Positions 20,896-30,249 of a stretch of 64,000 nt of DNA are shown one piece after another (the stretch's first letter is position 1; each line of letters starts with the position of its first letter). The position numbers and the translations under genes are program-made. Origin of the DNA: Ariolimax columbianus (taxonomy: Eukaryota; Mollusca; Gastropoda; Stylommatophora; Arionidae); the NCBI GenBank assembly GCA_036924085.1, contig JAVGWX010000019.1, positions 10,842,196 to 10,906,195 on the forward strand. The letters are read 5' to 3'. The notes under the pieces were generated by a model, which had not been told where the DNA came from, made no database searches, and worked only from the letters and a program-made list of their open reading frames with translations.

Positions 20896-20903
20896 AGAAA
20901 CAT
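17223..20903 (-). CDS. LINE ORF2: endonuclease, reverse transcriptase, RNase H, Cys/His knuckle
   Basis: An open frame of 1226 residues from an ATG at 20903. This ATG lies in the duplicated host target, not in the element. The APE-type endonuclease occupies about residues 4-218 ('LQWNAEG', 'QETH', 'GDFNSHSERWG', 'SDHRP'). RT follows at about 440-720 ('GYRPISLLSCVGKLMER', 'QAGFRQHRSTEDQ', 'VPQGGVLSPTLF', 'FADDLAMW', 'YLGVTFD'). RNase H is at about 960-1090: 'YTNGS' where active copies have YTDGS, then 'EAEALRAA', 'LLTDALAV' and 'GNEEADRLAK'. The C-terminal knuckle is 'CPCGTSKMTTEHLLQNC' (about 1169-1185). RNase H after RT points to the I group (I/Nimb-like). Endonuclease and RT look intact; RNase H has lost its first catalytic Asp through a G-to-A-type change (AAC for GAC). 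It is unlikely to move on its own. Confidence 0.93.
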   Translation of the reverse strand: MFLLKILQWNAEGVINKKLSLTHHLHEGKIDVACIQETHLNNNHKFSIRGYQTFRLDREGHKGGVLILTRNCIPSSAVSVNHTGQAEIVGVDIMAQETKLRIFNLYGPPNRDLSLSSMEVRDSNCIVVGDFNSHSERWGYSDTDSRGDEVEDWEIDANLSLINRPEDSPSFYSRTWHTTSTPDLAFSTQDIHHKIDHQVLNQLAGSDHRPIRLTIDMEVGPQETKQLPRWNYKRADWDRFAILTDGLCETINTRNTKMKLMVESLSKAIMQAATETIPRGARKNYKPYWNDELQKVEDAVTNARNMAEREKSMEANIALKAAAAKYKHTLKQTARESWKNKTESLNLDKDGNKLWKLVRAMNDETPSNKQITIKLGENLITGKKAANAFVDHYARANHIEVPADKHTDISEELKGHENINTAPEEHMMAKLTMREMEEAMRTLKKRKSPGKDGITNEMLMGLGQTAKRKLLSVLNQSWKRGIVPQAWKDAILVPVPKTGKDKTDPNGYRPISLLSCVGKLMERMINTRLMWHLEEKRILIPQQAGFRQHRSTEDQVILIAQEIEDAYQAQKHTVAVWVDLEKAFDKVWKDGLRVKLRRSDVCGKMYKWINHYLKQRTARVQVQGQMSKKVTLEQGVPQGGVLSPTLFLVYINDITENIPRRVHSSMFADDLAMWTSEKNLTIARNRMQTALTSLEEWANSWLVKINEEKTTCTIFSLSLKPQSTKLSLNGKILQPNDNPTYLGVTFDRRMTWKSQIERNRMKARERMAIMRKLAGTSWGADEGILKKLYTGRVRPVLEYGIAAWTTAAKANFDKVNKLQNQAMRIITGGMKSTPIVELEKITKLQSMTDRRDCRAQLQSEKLRRLTDHPMYQRLNNLGNGKLKRRNFAEIAKAKMHEDPINALTTPKPITTVRKPTWRQDIFPEVVENIPGIANKNCQTEKERRDTTLSFITKSYPSMDWTHAYTNGSVTNTTQNGGAGAFLNLPNGRKITLSFATGKYTSNFRAEAEALRAAVEEMVTHSENESHIVLLTDALAVVTALKSQKNTELNDLRAALCKLCQQSAPKRVVVQWVPSHCNIQGNEEADRLAKEGARLPQTDTSMTYEESKRLIKARYMTKWETEHTGYTKNDAYYQLNRREQVVVFRLRTGHNRLRYHLFNKLKIGCTDECPCGTSKMTTEHLLQNCPTYEDQREQMWPLPLELHDKLYGSGESLRMTAAFLEKIMVTV

Positions 20904-20907
20904 GTCC

Positions 20908-22879
20908 AAAACACATCACTCACATGCTGAGAACAGTAGTGAGATGTGATACCCCTATGACCTTGTAGGGTTATGGGAAAGACAAGAGGCCCCAGAGATG
21001 TTAGAATGTACTATTAGTAACATCTTATGGCATTTCAGTATGGTAGTTGTCCTTTCTTTGTCTCTGTCACAAACACCACCTGCCTGCTAACCACACAAGT
21101 GACCCAGTCATACTGGATTGGTGCTTTCCAAACTTTTCTGTAGGAAAGTGATCCAATCGTACTTGATCGGTGCTTTCCAAACTTATCTGTGGGAAAGTGA
21201 CACAATCGTACTTGATCGGTGCTTTCCAAACTTTTCTGTTTGATGGATCAGCAAGGATGTATCCATTGTAGCTGGGACGGAGCCCTATTTATTGATTATT
21301 GTTTATTTTTCGAAAATAAAATAAATTAATGTTGAACAAATTGAGCAACAATTGCAATATAAACATCATAAAACACATAATTAAACTATCTATGACATGA
21401 AGATTATATATTAGTATGAAGCGTTAAATGGCATTAATGTAACGGGGAAAAAATGTGGTTGTACTCACTATGCGGTCTGTTTTGCCAATGTATTCATCAG
21501 ATCCATTACACATACCTTTTGTATCATGTGTCCCAGACAGAGTCTCAATTGGGTGTGGGTTTAAATATCCATTAGAAATCCAGATGATTATTCATTGATC
21601 TGATTTACTAATAAATCTTTTTTCAGGTCGCAAAGCCAAATTTTTCCCACGTTTCAATGTATCGACTTTGAAACATCATAACTCTCTCAAATGTCTACTT
21701 ATCAGAAATAACCTTACAGTTAAACACCAATTGCACATACCTGGACGCATCATCATGAAATACTGTAAAAAAAAATGAAATTGCACAAACTAAATCACAA
21801 CATGCAAACTCATGATACAGAAGTCTGTTTTAGTCATACCGGGCCACATTAACAAAAAATTTACAGCAGGCTAAAACAGTGCCTACAAGTGGGAAAGGGC
21901 TAAATTTGTGTCAAATGCATGCTTGGTTAATTCTATGACTCTTTTACCATTTAATGGGAGCAGTTATAAGAGAATGCAAAATATTATTTATTAAAAACTC
22001 ACAGGATTCAAGATTTGAATTTTATATATTGAAAGAGTTTCATTCGTTTCTATATGGAAAATGTGCTGTATATCATTGTTTTTATTGAGATACATTCATG
22101 GTTTTTTGAAAATATTTTGAATGCGAGGACCAAACGAAAAACAGCGATAATTTTTGTCCAGTTCTTTGATGCCTTTTGCAGACCTGCGAATGAGGTTTTG
22201 CAGATTGGTACTGATCCACAGACCACCACTTTGGAAAACATTCTACGAGAGCATTTATTACTCTAGTATCGTGTGACATACAGTACCCATATGATAACCA
22301 CACAAGTGACCCTATCATGTTGCACATAACGCTCACCTGGTAACCACACATATCACACACATCATCAGCCTTTAACCACTTGTGCTACCCTTACAAACTA
22401 GAGCACCTGCTAATATCTCTAGTGTAATGTTAATGTTATTTCAATACCACCTTTAGGCTTAACTTCCAATAGTTTACATGTTTTGCCCCTTTACAGCTTG
22501 CATCACCTGGTTTCTAACCCCCCAAAAACCTAGGAATGCTCGCCTGTCTCAACTAAAATGGACCTCGGAAACGCGTTTCATGATTTAGTTTGCTGAATTT
22601 AATTTTTTTGACGGCTCTACTTGGCGGTTGTGTTTGTGCATGCACAATTAACGCTCAACTTTACAATTATTTCCAGTAGGTCGATAACAAATTGTGATTT
22701 AGAGATTTCAAAATTTACCCATTCATTGCAATGAACGTTGGGCTCTAAACTCTAGAAATGATTTATAATTTGATCAGTCCAATGATCACGCATCTGGATT
22801 ACTCGTGTATATTCAATCCATGCTCAATTGATTCTTTGACTGGGAAACACATAATACAAAAGGTAGGTGAATAGGAATT
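20908..22879. other. No gene recognised; short tandem repeat inside
   Basis: About 2 kb of AT-rich DNA. Apart from the 49-bp tandem repeat at 21105-21240, no SINE, LINE or coding similarity was seen. Open frames at 22050-22360 on both strands have no recognisable motif. Confidence 0.5.
21105..21240. repeat. Tandem repeat, 49-bp unit, ~2.7 copies
   Basis: 'GGTGCTTTCCAAACTT' recurs at 49-bp spacing, followed each time by 'GGAAAGTGA' and 'AATCGTACTTGATC' with few substitutions. Confidence 0.85.
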
Positions 22880-22890
22880 GATGGATATAT

Positions 22891-23141
22891 TTTTTTTTGT
22901 TTTTGCGTTCGCCTTATTTCTCTAATCCCCAAGGCGGTGTGCGTTGCACTGCGTTTTTATTTTGCGCCTGTCGGCCCAGTGCATCCGACTTCAGCATGCA
23001 TTTTATGTAAGGGTCTGCTTCCTCCTGCATTTTCTAAGGGTTTGCTTCCCCGGGGTAACGGCCGGTGCTGTGATGGGGATCGAACCCAGCACCTTCTGGT
23101 TGTGAGCCGTGTCACTTAACCACTAGGCCACGCCGTCCCCC
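22891..23141 (-). mobile_element. SINE1 copy with TSD
   Basis: Nearly the same as the 7.85-kb copy: minus-strand GGGGGACGGCGTGG start, A box 'TGGCCTAGTGGTTAAGTG', B box 'GGTTCGATCCC', shared core, and a T-rich left end corresponding to an A-rich tail. The 11-bp TSD GATGGATATAT flanks it (22880-22890 and 23142-23152). Confidence 0.93.
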
Positions 23142-23152
23142 GATGGATATAT

Positions 23153-23984
23153 CAATGGGGTAAGTTTGAAAAAAATGTTCTCACTTATTTCCATCTCTGC
23201 ATTAATGTCATTTAATGCTTTATACTGATATATAGTCTTTATTATGAATACTTCATGTCACAGATAGTTTATTTATGCCTCTCAGAATGTTTATATCATA
23301 ATTTTAACTGAATTTGTTCAATAATAATGAATTTTATTTTGAATTTACTTTGACACACAAAATTCCAACATTTTTCCCCAGACGGAAAAAAAATTAATTA
23401 TCCAAAACTGAAAAGGGTTAAGTCATAACTTGAAATTTAGAATTGGCCTTATCTTTTCATATGTACTCTGGTGTTGACAGAATATTTTTTCATTTCCTTT
23501 CAAATCTTAATGTGTTGTTTTCTTTCCTTTTATTCTGCTTGTATTTGGTGCCCTTGATATTTGATTCAAGTATATTTAGTAATATTCATTGTAGAACAAC
23601 TAAAACATTTCTGTACTCTTATCCCCATCTGATATTCTTCACTCTTTTATGTCTATATCATGTGCAGGAGTATATTTGTTCATAAAGCAATATTTTTTTA
23701 GTTTGTTTGGCCTCCAAAAAAAAAAAAAAAAAAAAAAAAAAGCCAGAAACACATTCAATATCATTTGAAAACAAATAAACATAAATAAATTTGAATCTGA
23801 CCTTCAAATATTTTGATTCTTGCAAAAGTGGAATATGAATGTGTAGTATGAATTGTCTTATTCTGATCTCTGTCATGCACAGAAACCATACAGGGTTAAT
23901 GTAAGAAAAACATACTAATATCATGGTTGGGTGCCTGTGCAGAACAGAGACATTGAAATAGGCCATAAGATCACTAACGTGAAC
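23153..23984. other. No gene recognised; long A run
   Basis: AT-rich sequence with a run of about 26 A at 23716-23741. The A run is not preceded by a SINE1 body. A 133-codon minus-strand frame that overlaps the run has no known motif. Confidence 0.5.
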
Positions 23985-24236
23985 TGGTGTGTGAAACCAG
24001 ACAAATATCAGTGGACCGGGACGTGTGGAGAAGGTGCTGGTGTTGGACAAGGCATACATTAGGGAAACTAATTAATAGCATCACAAGACAGTCTCTGTAC
24101 TGGAATCCCCAAGGCAAGAGATGTAGAGCCAGAATAAAACACGTGGAGAAAGGGGCTCGAAACAAACATAGAGGAAACATGGTACAGGATACCAGGACTT
24201 GGTGTGTGTCTGTTCAAGCATGTGCTCCATAAGGAG
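23985..24236 (+). mobile_element. RTE-like LINE C-terminal fragment
   Basis: Plus-strand frame 'RRCWCWTRHTLGKL' then 'ITRQSLYWNPQGKR' resembles the C-terminal 'WIGHTLRK...ITRQ...WNPQGKR' region of a common animal RTE-like LINE. Later 'MVQDTRTWCVSVQACAP' matches the final 'AQDR..W...V.GLC' element. About 80 codons are open. It is a different subfamily from those at 15-16 kb. Confidence 0.7.
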
Positions 24237-24343
24237 CTGATATGTTTTAATTGTTTAATTGGTACTGATATAACTTAGTTTAGCTATTACTAAAGTCAAG
24301 TGCTTTGTGTGAACCTACTTAAGATGAACATTGTATTTATACT

Positions 24344-24710
24344 GGGGATCAAGATGCTGAGCAGCGCTTGCGCTGCAGTGGTCAGCGACCCATAACTGAC
24401 TGCTAGCATCAGGGCCAGCGAACCAGAGCTGCCAAGACCCTTCTACACCTCCACGCGGTGATCCTGGATAACAGGTTGCAGCAGGACAGACTGGCTAAGG
24501 AGAAGGGATCGAAGAGGGAATGCTAACCCGGTACTCAAAAAATGCTTGCTAAAGTCGGATGTGTTGGACCGAAAGGTGCAAATATCGCAGTCAAGCTGTA
24601 AACTACGACACAACGCATTCCGTTCTCTGGACTACATTCTGCTACTTAACCCCTTTCAGGGTTTGGTAGCAGGAGATGGAGAACATACGAAGAAGAAGAA
24701 GAAGAAGAAG
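24344..24710 (+). mobile_element. SINE2, complete copy with TSD and (GAA)n tail
   Basis: Complete by its flanks: TATTTATACT at 24334-24343 is repeated at 24711-24720. Length 367 bp. Head: 'GGGGATCAAGATGCTGAGCA' and 'GCGCTTGCGCTGCAGTGGTC'; no convincing tRNA B box. Middle: 'GATCCTGGATAACAGGTTGC'. Core: 'GGTACTCAAAAAATGC' and 'TGCTAAAGTCGGATG'. 3' part: 'ACTACGACACAACGCATTCC', 'CAGGGTTTGGTAGCAGGAGA', then (GAA)n. Used here as the reference SINE2. Confidence 0.9.
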
Positions 24711-24964
24711 TATTTATACTGACTTTTGTTTCCATTGTCCATTATAGTTCATATCCAAGACAACCGAAAAACATATGGTCTGTGAAATGGATTGTCTCAG
24801 AAAATGTCAACCTTATTACCATCAATTTAAAATAAGAAATGATGGCATATAAGTGTTGGGCTGGAAACATGCCAAGACAGAAAATAAGATAGTTAGGTCA
24901 TCTCATTCAGCATGATCAACTACCACTGTGCTTATATAATTCATACAGATCTGGTTACTTCTTC

Positions 24965-25018
24965 GTTTTTCCTGAAAAAGACATTGTGTCATAGTTTACT
25001 ACAAGGTTGAGATGTTTC
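24965..25018 (-). mobile_element. SINE2 3' part, left of an inserted RTE LINE
   Basis: CTTCTTCG-like tail followed by 'GTGTCATAGTTTACTACAAG', the reverse complement of the SINE2 3' end. It is interrupted by the RTE element 25019-25576 and resumes at 25577. Confidence 0.8.
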
Positions 25019-25576
25019 TACCAGAATTGCACCGACAATAGCGGCGCTTGCATGGCGTAACAAAATCTGGCAAGATAAACGGTTAGCACTATGCACGAAA
25101 ATCAGATTAATGCGTACATTGGTCCTGTCAATATTTCTCTATGCGTGTGAGACATAGACAGTTACAGCTGACCTTCAACGAAGAGTACAGGCCTTGGAGA
25201 TGTGATGTTTCCGAAGACTTTTAAATGTCACGTACAAAGATTGAGTTACAAATGAGGAAATACGAGATAGAATTACAACAGCAATAGTGCCTTTTGAAGA
25301 CCTCTTGGCAACTGTCAAAAGAAGGAAATTCGCTTGGTACGGCCACATATCGAGATCATATGGTCCTGCAAATACAATCCTTCACGGAAAGGTGCAAGGC
25401 AGACGACGAAGAGGCTGTCCCAAAAAGAGATGGGAGGACAACATGAAAGAATGGACCAATCTCCGACCAGAAGAGGTACAGGCAGCAGCCGCTGACAGAG
25501 AAGGGTGCTGGGATGTTGTGAGGATGTCTTCATGTGTGCCCCAACGACCTCACCGGTTACGGGATGACCTGACCTA
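25019..25576 (+). mobile_element. RTE-like LINE subfamily A, 5'-truncated, inserted in SINE2
   Basis: Starts inside 'RIAPTIAAL', continues 'FLYACET' (with a stop), and keeps 96 open codons from 25287: 'PFEDLLATVKRRKFAWYGHI', 'GPANTILHGKVQGRRRRG', 'CVPQRPHRLRDDLT'. It ends GGATGACCTGACCTA. The 8-bp repeat AGATGTTT flanks it (25010-25017 and 25577-25584). Confidence 0.9.
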
Positions 25577-25744
25577 AGATGTTTGCGCCATTTGGCCTGA
25601 GACATCCAATTTAAGGTGCTTTTTGGATACCAGGTTTGCCTTCCTGCTGCAATATGCACTCTGATACTTCGGGAAGCAGATTCTGAATTAGTAGACAAAT
25701 CATTCTTTGACCTTAAGATGTCAGTTTCAGATTGTTTCTTCAAT
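25577..25744 (-). mobile_element. SINE2, right part of the interrupted copy
   Basis: Resumes with 'GCGCCATTTGGCC' and 'GAGACATCCAATTTAAG', then 'GATACCAGGTTTGCCTTCC', the reverse complement of the core and its upstream flank. The head is diverged or absent. Confidence 0.75.
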
Positions 25745-26640
25745 GGACTGGAAATGGGAATGGGCTGGTGAGGGAGATCAGCAGGTTGAGAATGGAAGAA
25801 ATGGGCTGGTGAGGGAGATCAGCAGGTTGAGAAGGGAAGAAATGGGCTGGTGAGGGAGATCAGCAGGTTGAGAAGGGAAGAAATGGGCTGGTAAGGGAGA
25901 TCAGCAGGTTGAGAATGGAAGAAATGGGCAGAGTGAGGGAGATCAGCAGGTTGAGAAAGGAAGAAATGGGCTGGTGAGGGAGATAAGCAGGTTGAGAAGG
26001 GAAGAAATGGGCTGGTGAGGGAGATCAGCAGGTTGAGAAGGGAAGAAATGGGCTGGTAAGGGAGATCAGCAGGTTGAGAAGGGAAGAAATGGGCTGGTAA
26101 GGGAGATCAGCAGGTTGAGAATGGAAGAAATGGGCTGGTAAGGGAGATCAGCAGGTTGAGAATGGAAGAAATGGGCTGGTGAGGGAGATAAGCAGGTTGA
26201 GAAGGGAAGAAATGGGCAGAGTGAGGGAGATCAGCAGGTTGAGAAGGGAAGAAATGGGCTGGTGAGGGAGATCAGCAGGTTTAGAAGAGAAGAAATGGGC
26301 TGGTGAGGGAGATCAGCAGGTTGAGAAGGGAAGAAATGGGCTGGTGAGGGAGATCAGCAGGTTGAGAAGGGAAGAAATGGGCAGAGTGAGGGAGATCAGC
26401 AGGTTGAGAAGGGAAAAAATGGGCTGGTGAGAAAGATAAGCAGGTTTAGAAGAAAAGAAATGGGCTGGTGAGGGAGATCAGCAGGTTGAGAAGGGAAGAA
26501 ATGGGCTGGTGTGGGAGATCAGCAGGTTTAGAAGGGAAGAAATGGGCAGAGTGAGGGAGATCAGCAGGTTGAGAAGGGAAGAAATGGGCTGGTGAGGGAG
26601 ATCAGCAGGTTTAGAAGGGAAGAAATGGGCAGAGTGAATG
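25745..26640. repeat. Minisatellite, 41-bp unit, ~22 copies
   Basis: Unit built on 'GGGCTGGTGAGGGAGATCAG' plus 'CAGGTTGAGAAGGGAAGAAAT', 41 bp. Some units replace GGCTGGTG with GGCAGAGTG (42 bp), and these variants recur in blocks, indicating amplification of multi-unit segments. The plus strand is purine-rich. Only partly open frames. Confidence 0.95.
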
Positions 26641-26707
26641 GTGGGATGAGAGGTGAAGGAATGATGAGTTAGACAGCAGGTATGGAGTACAATTGGAGGG
26701 GTTGAGT

Positions 26708-27106
26708 TTGCTGTTGTTTAATGCCCACAATGAGTAAGTTTACTCTTTTGTGGGGAAGGAAAACTAATGGCTGGTCAGGCAAAATATACTGATCAAACAT
26801 GTTAGCCAGGTTCAGGTAAAATATACTGGACAATACCATCACCTTGGTTTTCTCGTAGCCCTTCTCGGAAACAGGGTGCTTTCATGGCAGCCTGGCAAAC
26901 AATGTGAGGGATCGACGTGATCCTCGTAGTAGTGAGCGACACGCAGATGAAGCCAAGGATAGCACAACTGTCTACAGGACCCCGGTCCACCTTCATCATC
27001 ACGCTCGGGATGTGAGGAAAGCTACTGCAACTCACTCACAAACTTAACGTCCTTTTCAGGAGGCACAAAGGAGTAACCTACTCATTGTGGGCATTCGCAA
27101 ACAACT
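26708..27106 (+). mobile_element. Family F element, copy F2, with both inverted ends
   Basis: Left end 'GTTGTTTAATGCCCACAATG' plus 'AGTAAGTTTACTCTTTTGTG' (26713-26752) is the reverse complement of the right end 'CACAAAGGAGTAACCTACTC' plus 'ATTGTGGGCATTCGCAAACA' (27064-27103). Between them lie one to two 37-bp units ('GGTCAGGCAAAATATACTGA') and the F core. The palindrome inside each end could form a hairpin. Confidence 0.85.
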
Positions 27107-27380
27107 CTTTTGTGCACTGTGAAAAGGACATTAGGTGGTATGTTGTAGTAGCTGTCCTCACATCCCAAGCAAACTGATGAAGGTGGACCGTGGTCCTCCA
27201 GGCAGTTGTGCCACGTTTGACTTCTGCTTGGTGGTTACTACAACGGGATCATATCTCATCAGCCACGACCGCCTTAAAAACTTTCTGTTTCCAAGGAACA
27301 CTACATGAAGAGAAATAGTGATCTTGGTCAGTACATAGTATCATGCGACGTCCTGGTCAATATGTTGTGCCAGACAGGAC
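27107..27380 (-). mobile_element. Family F element, copy F3, tail-to-tail with F2
   Basis: Begins 'CTCTTTTGTGCACTGTGAAA' and continues with the reverse complement of the F core ('GTAGTAGCTGTCCTCACATC', 'GATGAAGGTGGACC'). A diverged 37-bp unit ('CTTGGTCAGTA') lies near 27335. It shares the right palindromic end with F2. Confidence 0.8.
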
Positions 27381-27534
27381 TATGGTCTCAGTTGCCAAAG
27401 GGATTGGTTTAAATAATTAATAATTTGTTTGATAATTATCCTTGGCAACACTGCATATCCCCGTTAGTATATCTATTAACCAAAAAGTGAATTGTGATAA
27501 GCGTAATGTCAACAGTCCTGACATAGGCGATGTT

Positions 27535-27930
27535 AGAATTACTTGTGTGTGATAGAATGACATTGGTGATGTTAGAATGACATGGGGGAGATATAATGGC
27601 ATGTGTGATGTTAGAATGACATGGGGGAGATAGAATGGCATGTGTGATGTTAGAATGACATGGGGGAGATAGAATGACATGTGTGATGTTAGAATGACAT
27701 AGGGGAGATAGAATGGCATGTGTGATGTTAGAATGACATGGGGGAGATAGAATGGCATGTGTGATGTTAGAATGACATGATGGAGATAGAATGCCATGTG
27801 TGGTATTAGAATGTCATGGGGGAGATGTAATGACATGTGTAATGTTAGAATGATGTGTACTGTTAGAATGATGTGTGATGTTAGAATGACATGGATGAGA
27901 TATAATGGCATGGATGTGATAGGATGACAT
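27535..27930. repeat. Minisatellite, 39-bp unit, ~10 copies
   Basis: Unit 'GATGTTAGAATGACATGGGG' plus 'GAGATAGAATGGCATGTGT', 39 bp or exactly 13 codons. This leaves a 164-codon minus-strand frame (27911-27417) reading 'LPHVILTSHMPFY' again and again. No signal of real coding is seen; the frame is a product of the repeat. Confidence 0.92.
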
Positions 27931-28374
27931 GGGTTTGAACGTCAGGAACGACACCTAAGTCCTTTTTATATGTGAAAAAACTATCCCACACATTCTATGA
28001 TGACTGACCGACCTATATTCCTCGGCTCTATATTCAATCTTCCCCCCTACCAACAAAATTATTTGGCATGCTCAAGAAGTGATTAGCGAGGCTCAGATCT
28101 AGCAGTAGTGCAGCCTAATCCACAGCACGGCTCTTGTTATCCAATCCAGGTTTGGAAATGATCTCTGAACCAGTCACTCACTTCTGTGTATCCACATTTA
28201 TGACCATCTTGTGTATTCCTCTAAAAGACACGTTTTTCTACTAATGAAGGCATCTGGACCTATAGCTAACTTACATTCTGATCAGGACATGTAATATGGA
28301 CGAACTTATGTTTGATCTGGACTCCTTCCTGGTTTAATGTTTGAGATCTGTTGATTTGGTCAGCTGTTGAAATA
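27931..28374. other. No gene recognised
   Basis: Unique-looking sequence between the 39-bp array and a tRNA-like SINE head. Nothing recognised. Confidence 0.5.
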
Positions 28375-28545
28375 CGCTTGGAAACATAGATAGAGCACTC
28401 GCTTTTCACGGCCAAGGTACCGAGTTCAACTCTGGCAACCGTCAATTCACGTGTTAAGAGTACCCTACCTAATGTTGGAAAAGGAAAAGACACCGAGGAG
28501 GGGAACTGGCCATCCCAGCTCACACATACTGTATACTAATGTCTC
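28375..28545 (+). mobile_element. Probable tRNA-derived SINE (SINE4)
   Basis: A-box-like 'TAGATAGAGCACTCG' (28387-28401) and B-box-like 'GAGTTCAACTCTGG' (28422-28435), at tRNA-like spacing with a plausible anticodon arm between them. No second copy is visible here, and no clear TSD was found, so the SINE call is tentative. Confidence 0.5.
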
Positions 28546-28849
28546 TAACACCATCATTTCCTACCAGCAGTCAAGTCTAATGAAGGACACCCGTGACCTT
28601 TTACGCCGATCTGAGTGGCAGTTCAATTAAAGAAATTGTCTCTTTCAGAAAATAGACCTGGTTCGTTCTCCAGTCTCAGTATGCTCAAGTCTACCCATGA
28701 GTAAATATGTACCCAACTTACACGTAGGAATAACGAGTCTGTGAGGAAAATCTAATACGTAATACAATACCGTTTCTAACACTTCATCCCTGACGATAGT
28801 GTCTGCTATATCGCTATCTTTACTGTAATGTCTTCTTGTTGGTGTTGTT

Positions 28850-29010
28850 TAATGCCCACAATGAGTAAGTTTACTCTTTTTTTGCGCCCTAAAATAGTGT
28901 TAAGCTTACTGATAAGCCTCGCATTGCATTACAGCCAGGAGGATACCGGTCCTCATCAAGTGGGTCTCGGAATATGAGGAGAGCCACTGTAACCATCCAT
29001 CAAAGAAAGT
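28850..29010 (+). mobile_element. Family F fragment, copy F4 (left end plus part of core)
   Basis: 'GTTGTTTAATGCCCACAATG' and 'AGTAAGTTTACTC' match the F2 left end. 'GCCAGGAGGATACCGGTCCT' and 'GAGCCACTGTAACC' match the core in the same orientation. The 37-bp units and the right end are missing. Confidence 0.75.
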
Positions 29011-29189
29011 TGTCTACTTAAGTACTAGCGGCAGTAGCCTGTCCCTCCATCTTGTCCATCGATCGCTCCTGTTTACCCGACCGTCGTTGTAGAACCGAAG
29101 TATGTGGTATACATCACAAATCTCACATGCTCAGAAACATAAGAATTCCAGCCATTTCCTATGTCTACATACCTCTGTTTCACTCACAC

Positions 29190-29350
29190 ACATACTCTCG
29201 CTCTCTGTTTCTCTCTCACTCTAGCTCGCAACCACCGTGCTTCACTCGCGCTCTCTCTCTCTCCTCTCTCTCTCTCTCTCCCTCTCTCTCTCTCCCTCTC
29301 TCTCTCCCTCTCTCTCTCCCCCTCTCTCTCTCTCTCCGTCTCTCTCTCTG
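29190..29350. repeat. (CT)n/(GA)n microsatellite
   Basis: Nearly pure CTCTCT with scattered C and G from about 29255, with flanking CT-rich sequence. It creates long Ser/Leu frames on the plus strand and Arg/Glu frames on the minus strand that are not genes. Confidence 0.95.
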
Positions 29351-30245
29351 TCCTACTATCCAATATTAATTCCTTCAATGTTTACGATCAGATCGTCTCA
29401 GCTCTCTCTCTCAATTTATCCAGCTCTTTCATCTAACAAGTTCTCTCATCTATAACTGTATGCAGGTAGAAATAAACATACCCGGTGGAAACTCACTCAA
29501 ACGGGAACATCACATACAAACACTGACGTTCTACGCCGACATGGGTAACAGCCCAACTTTCCATAGCAAGGATTCTCAACTGGTATTCTGAAAATGGTCT
29601 TTAGGGATTCCACAAGAGGTCGCGATTGAATACAAAACAAGAAGGTGTTTTTTTAAGACATTGCAGGATTTCATGTGAAGAAACCTAGCAGTTCTGTATG
29701 CCACTACAAAATAAAAATGCTACATCTTGTATTGTGACTGTTTTGAACTTTTATTTAATACTAAAAATGTCCAATATATTTATCTGTAACGAGAGTTAAA
29801 CAAAGTGGGTAAAAATAGCCAAGATCTTGATTATGAAATGAGTGGATTTCCAAATGAATGATTACGCTATGACTTCGACCTGGATAATCTATAATCATTT
29901 CTATACAGCGTGTTCCAGGGCTGGATTAACTATTCAGTAAAATAAGCACGTGCTTAAGGCCACCAATAGAAAAGGAGCACTAAGGAAAGGAACATAAACA
30001 TATAAATAATACAATTTGTTTACAAGTTTACAGGCCCTGAAATATACAAGTTTTTTATTTTACCTTATGAGCACGAGTCTAGTTCTTGAGACCCACTTAC
30101 TACGTAATGCTCCCTGGACTTACATAATTATACAAATAATGATCTGTATTTTGATTTAGCTCCTTAACTATAAGTCTCCAGAGTCCAGACCTCTGACTGA
30201 TAGATTCAAGTACATCAGGTCTTTTGATCATTCGACTTGTTCTTG
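29351..30245. other. No gene recognised; weak hAT-like non-coding motifs
   Basis: 'GGATTCTCAACTGG' (29570-29583) and 'GGGCTGGATTAACTATTCAG' (29919-29938) with 'AAGCACGTGCTTAAGG' resemble terminal sequences of hAT-type non-autonomous elements. No paired terminus or TSD was found. Confidence 0.35.
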
Positions 30246-30249
30246 TGAA

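Noticed and set aside
23716..23741. Poly-A run as the tail of a SINE1 or processed pseudogene
   Set aside because: No SINE1 body or coding sequence precedes it, and no flanking direct repeat was found.
29052..29455. Ser/Leu-rich and Arg/Glu-rich open frames
   Set aside because: CT/GA microsatellite; no splice or domain context.
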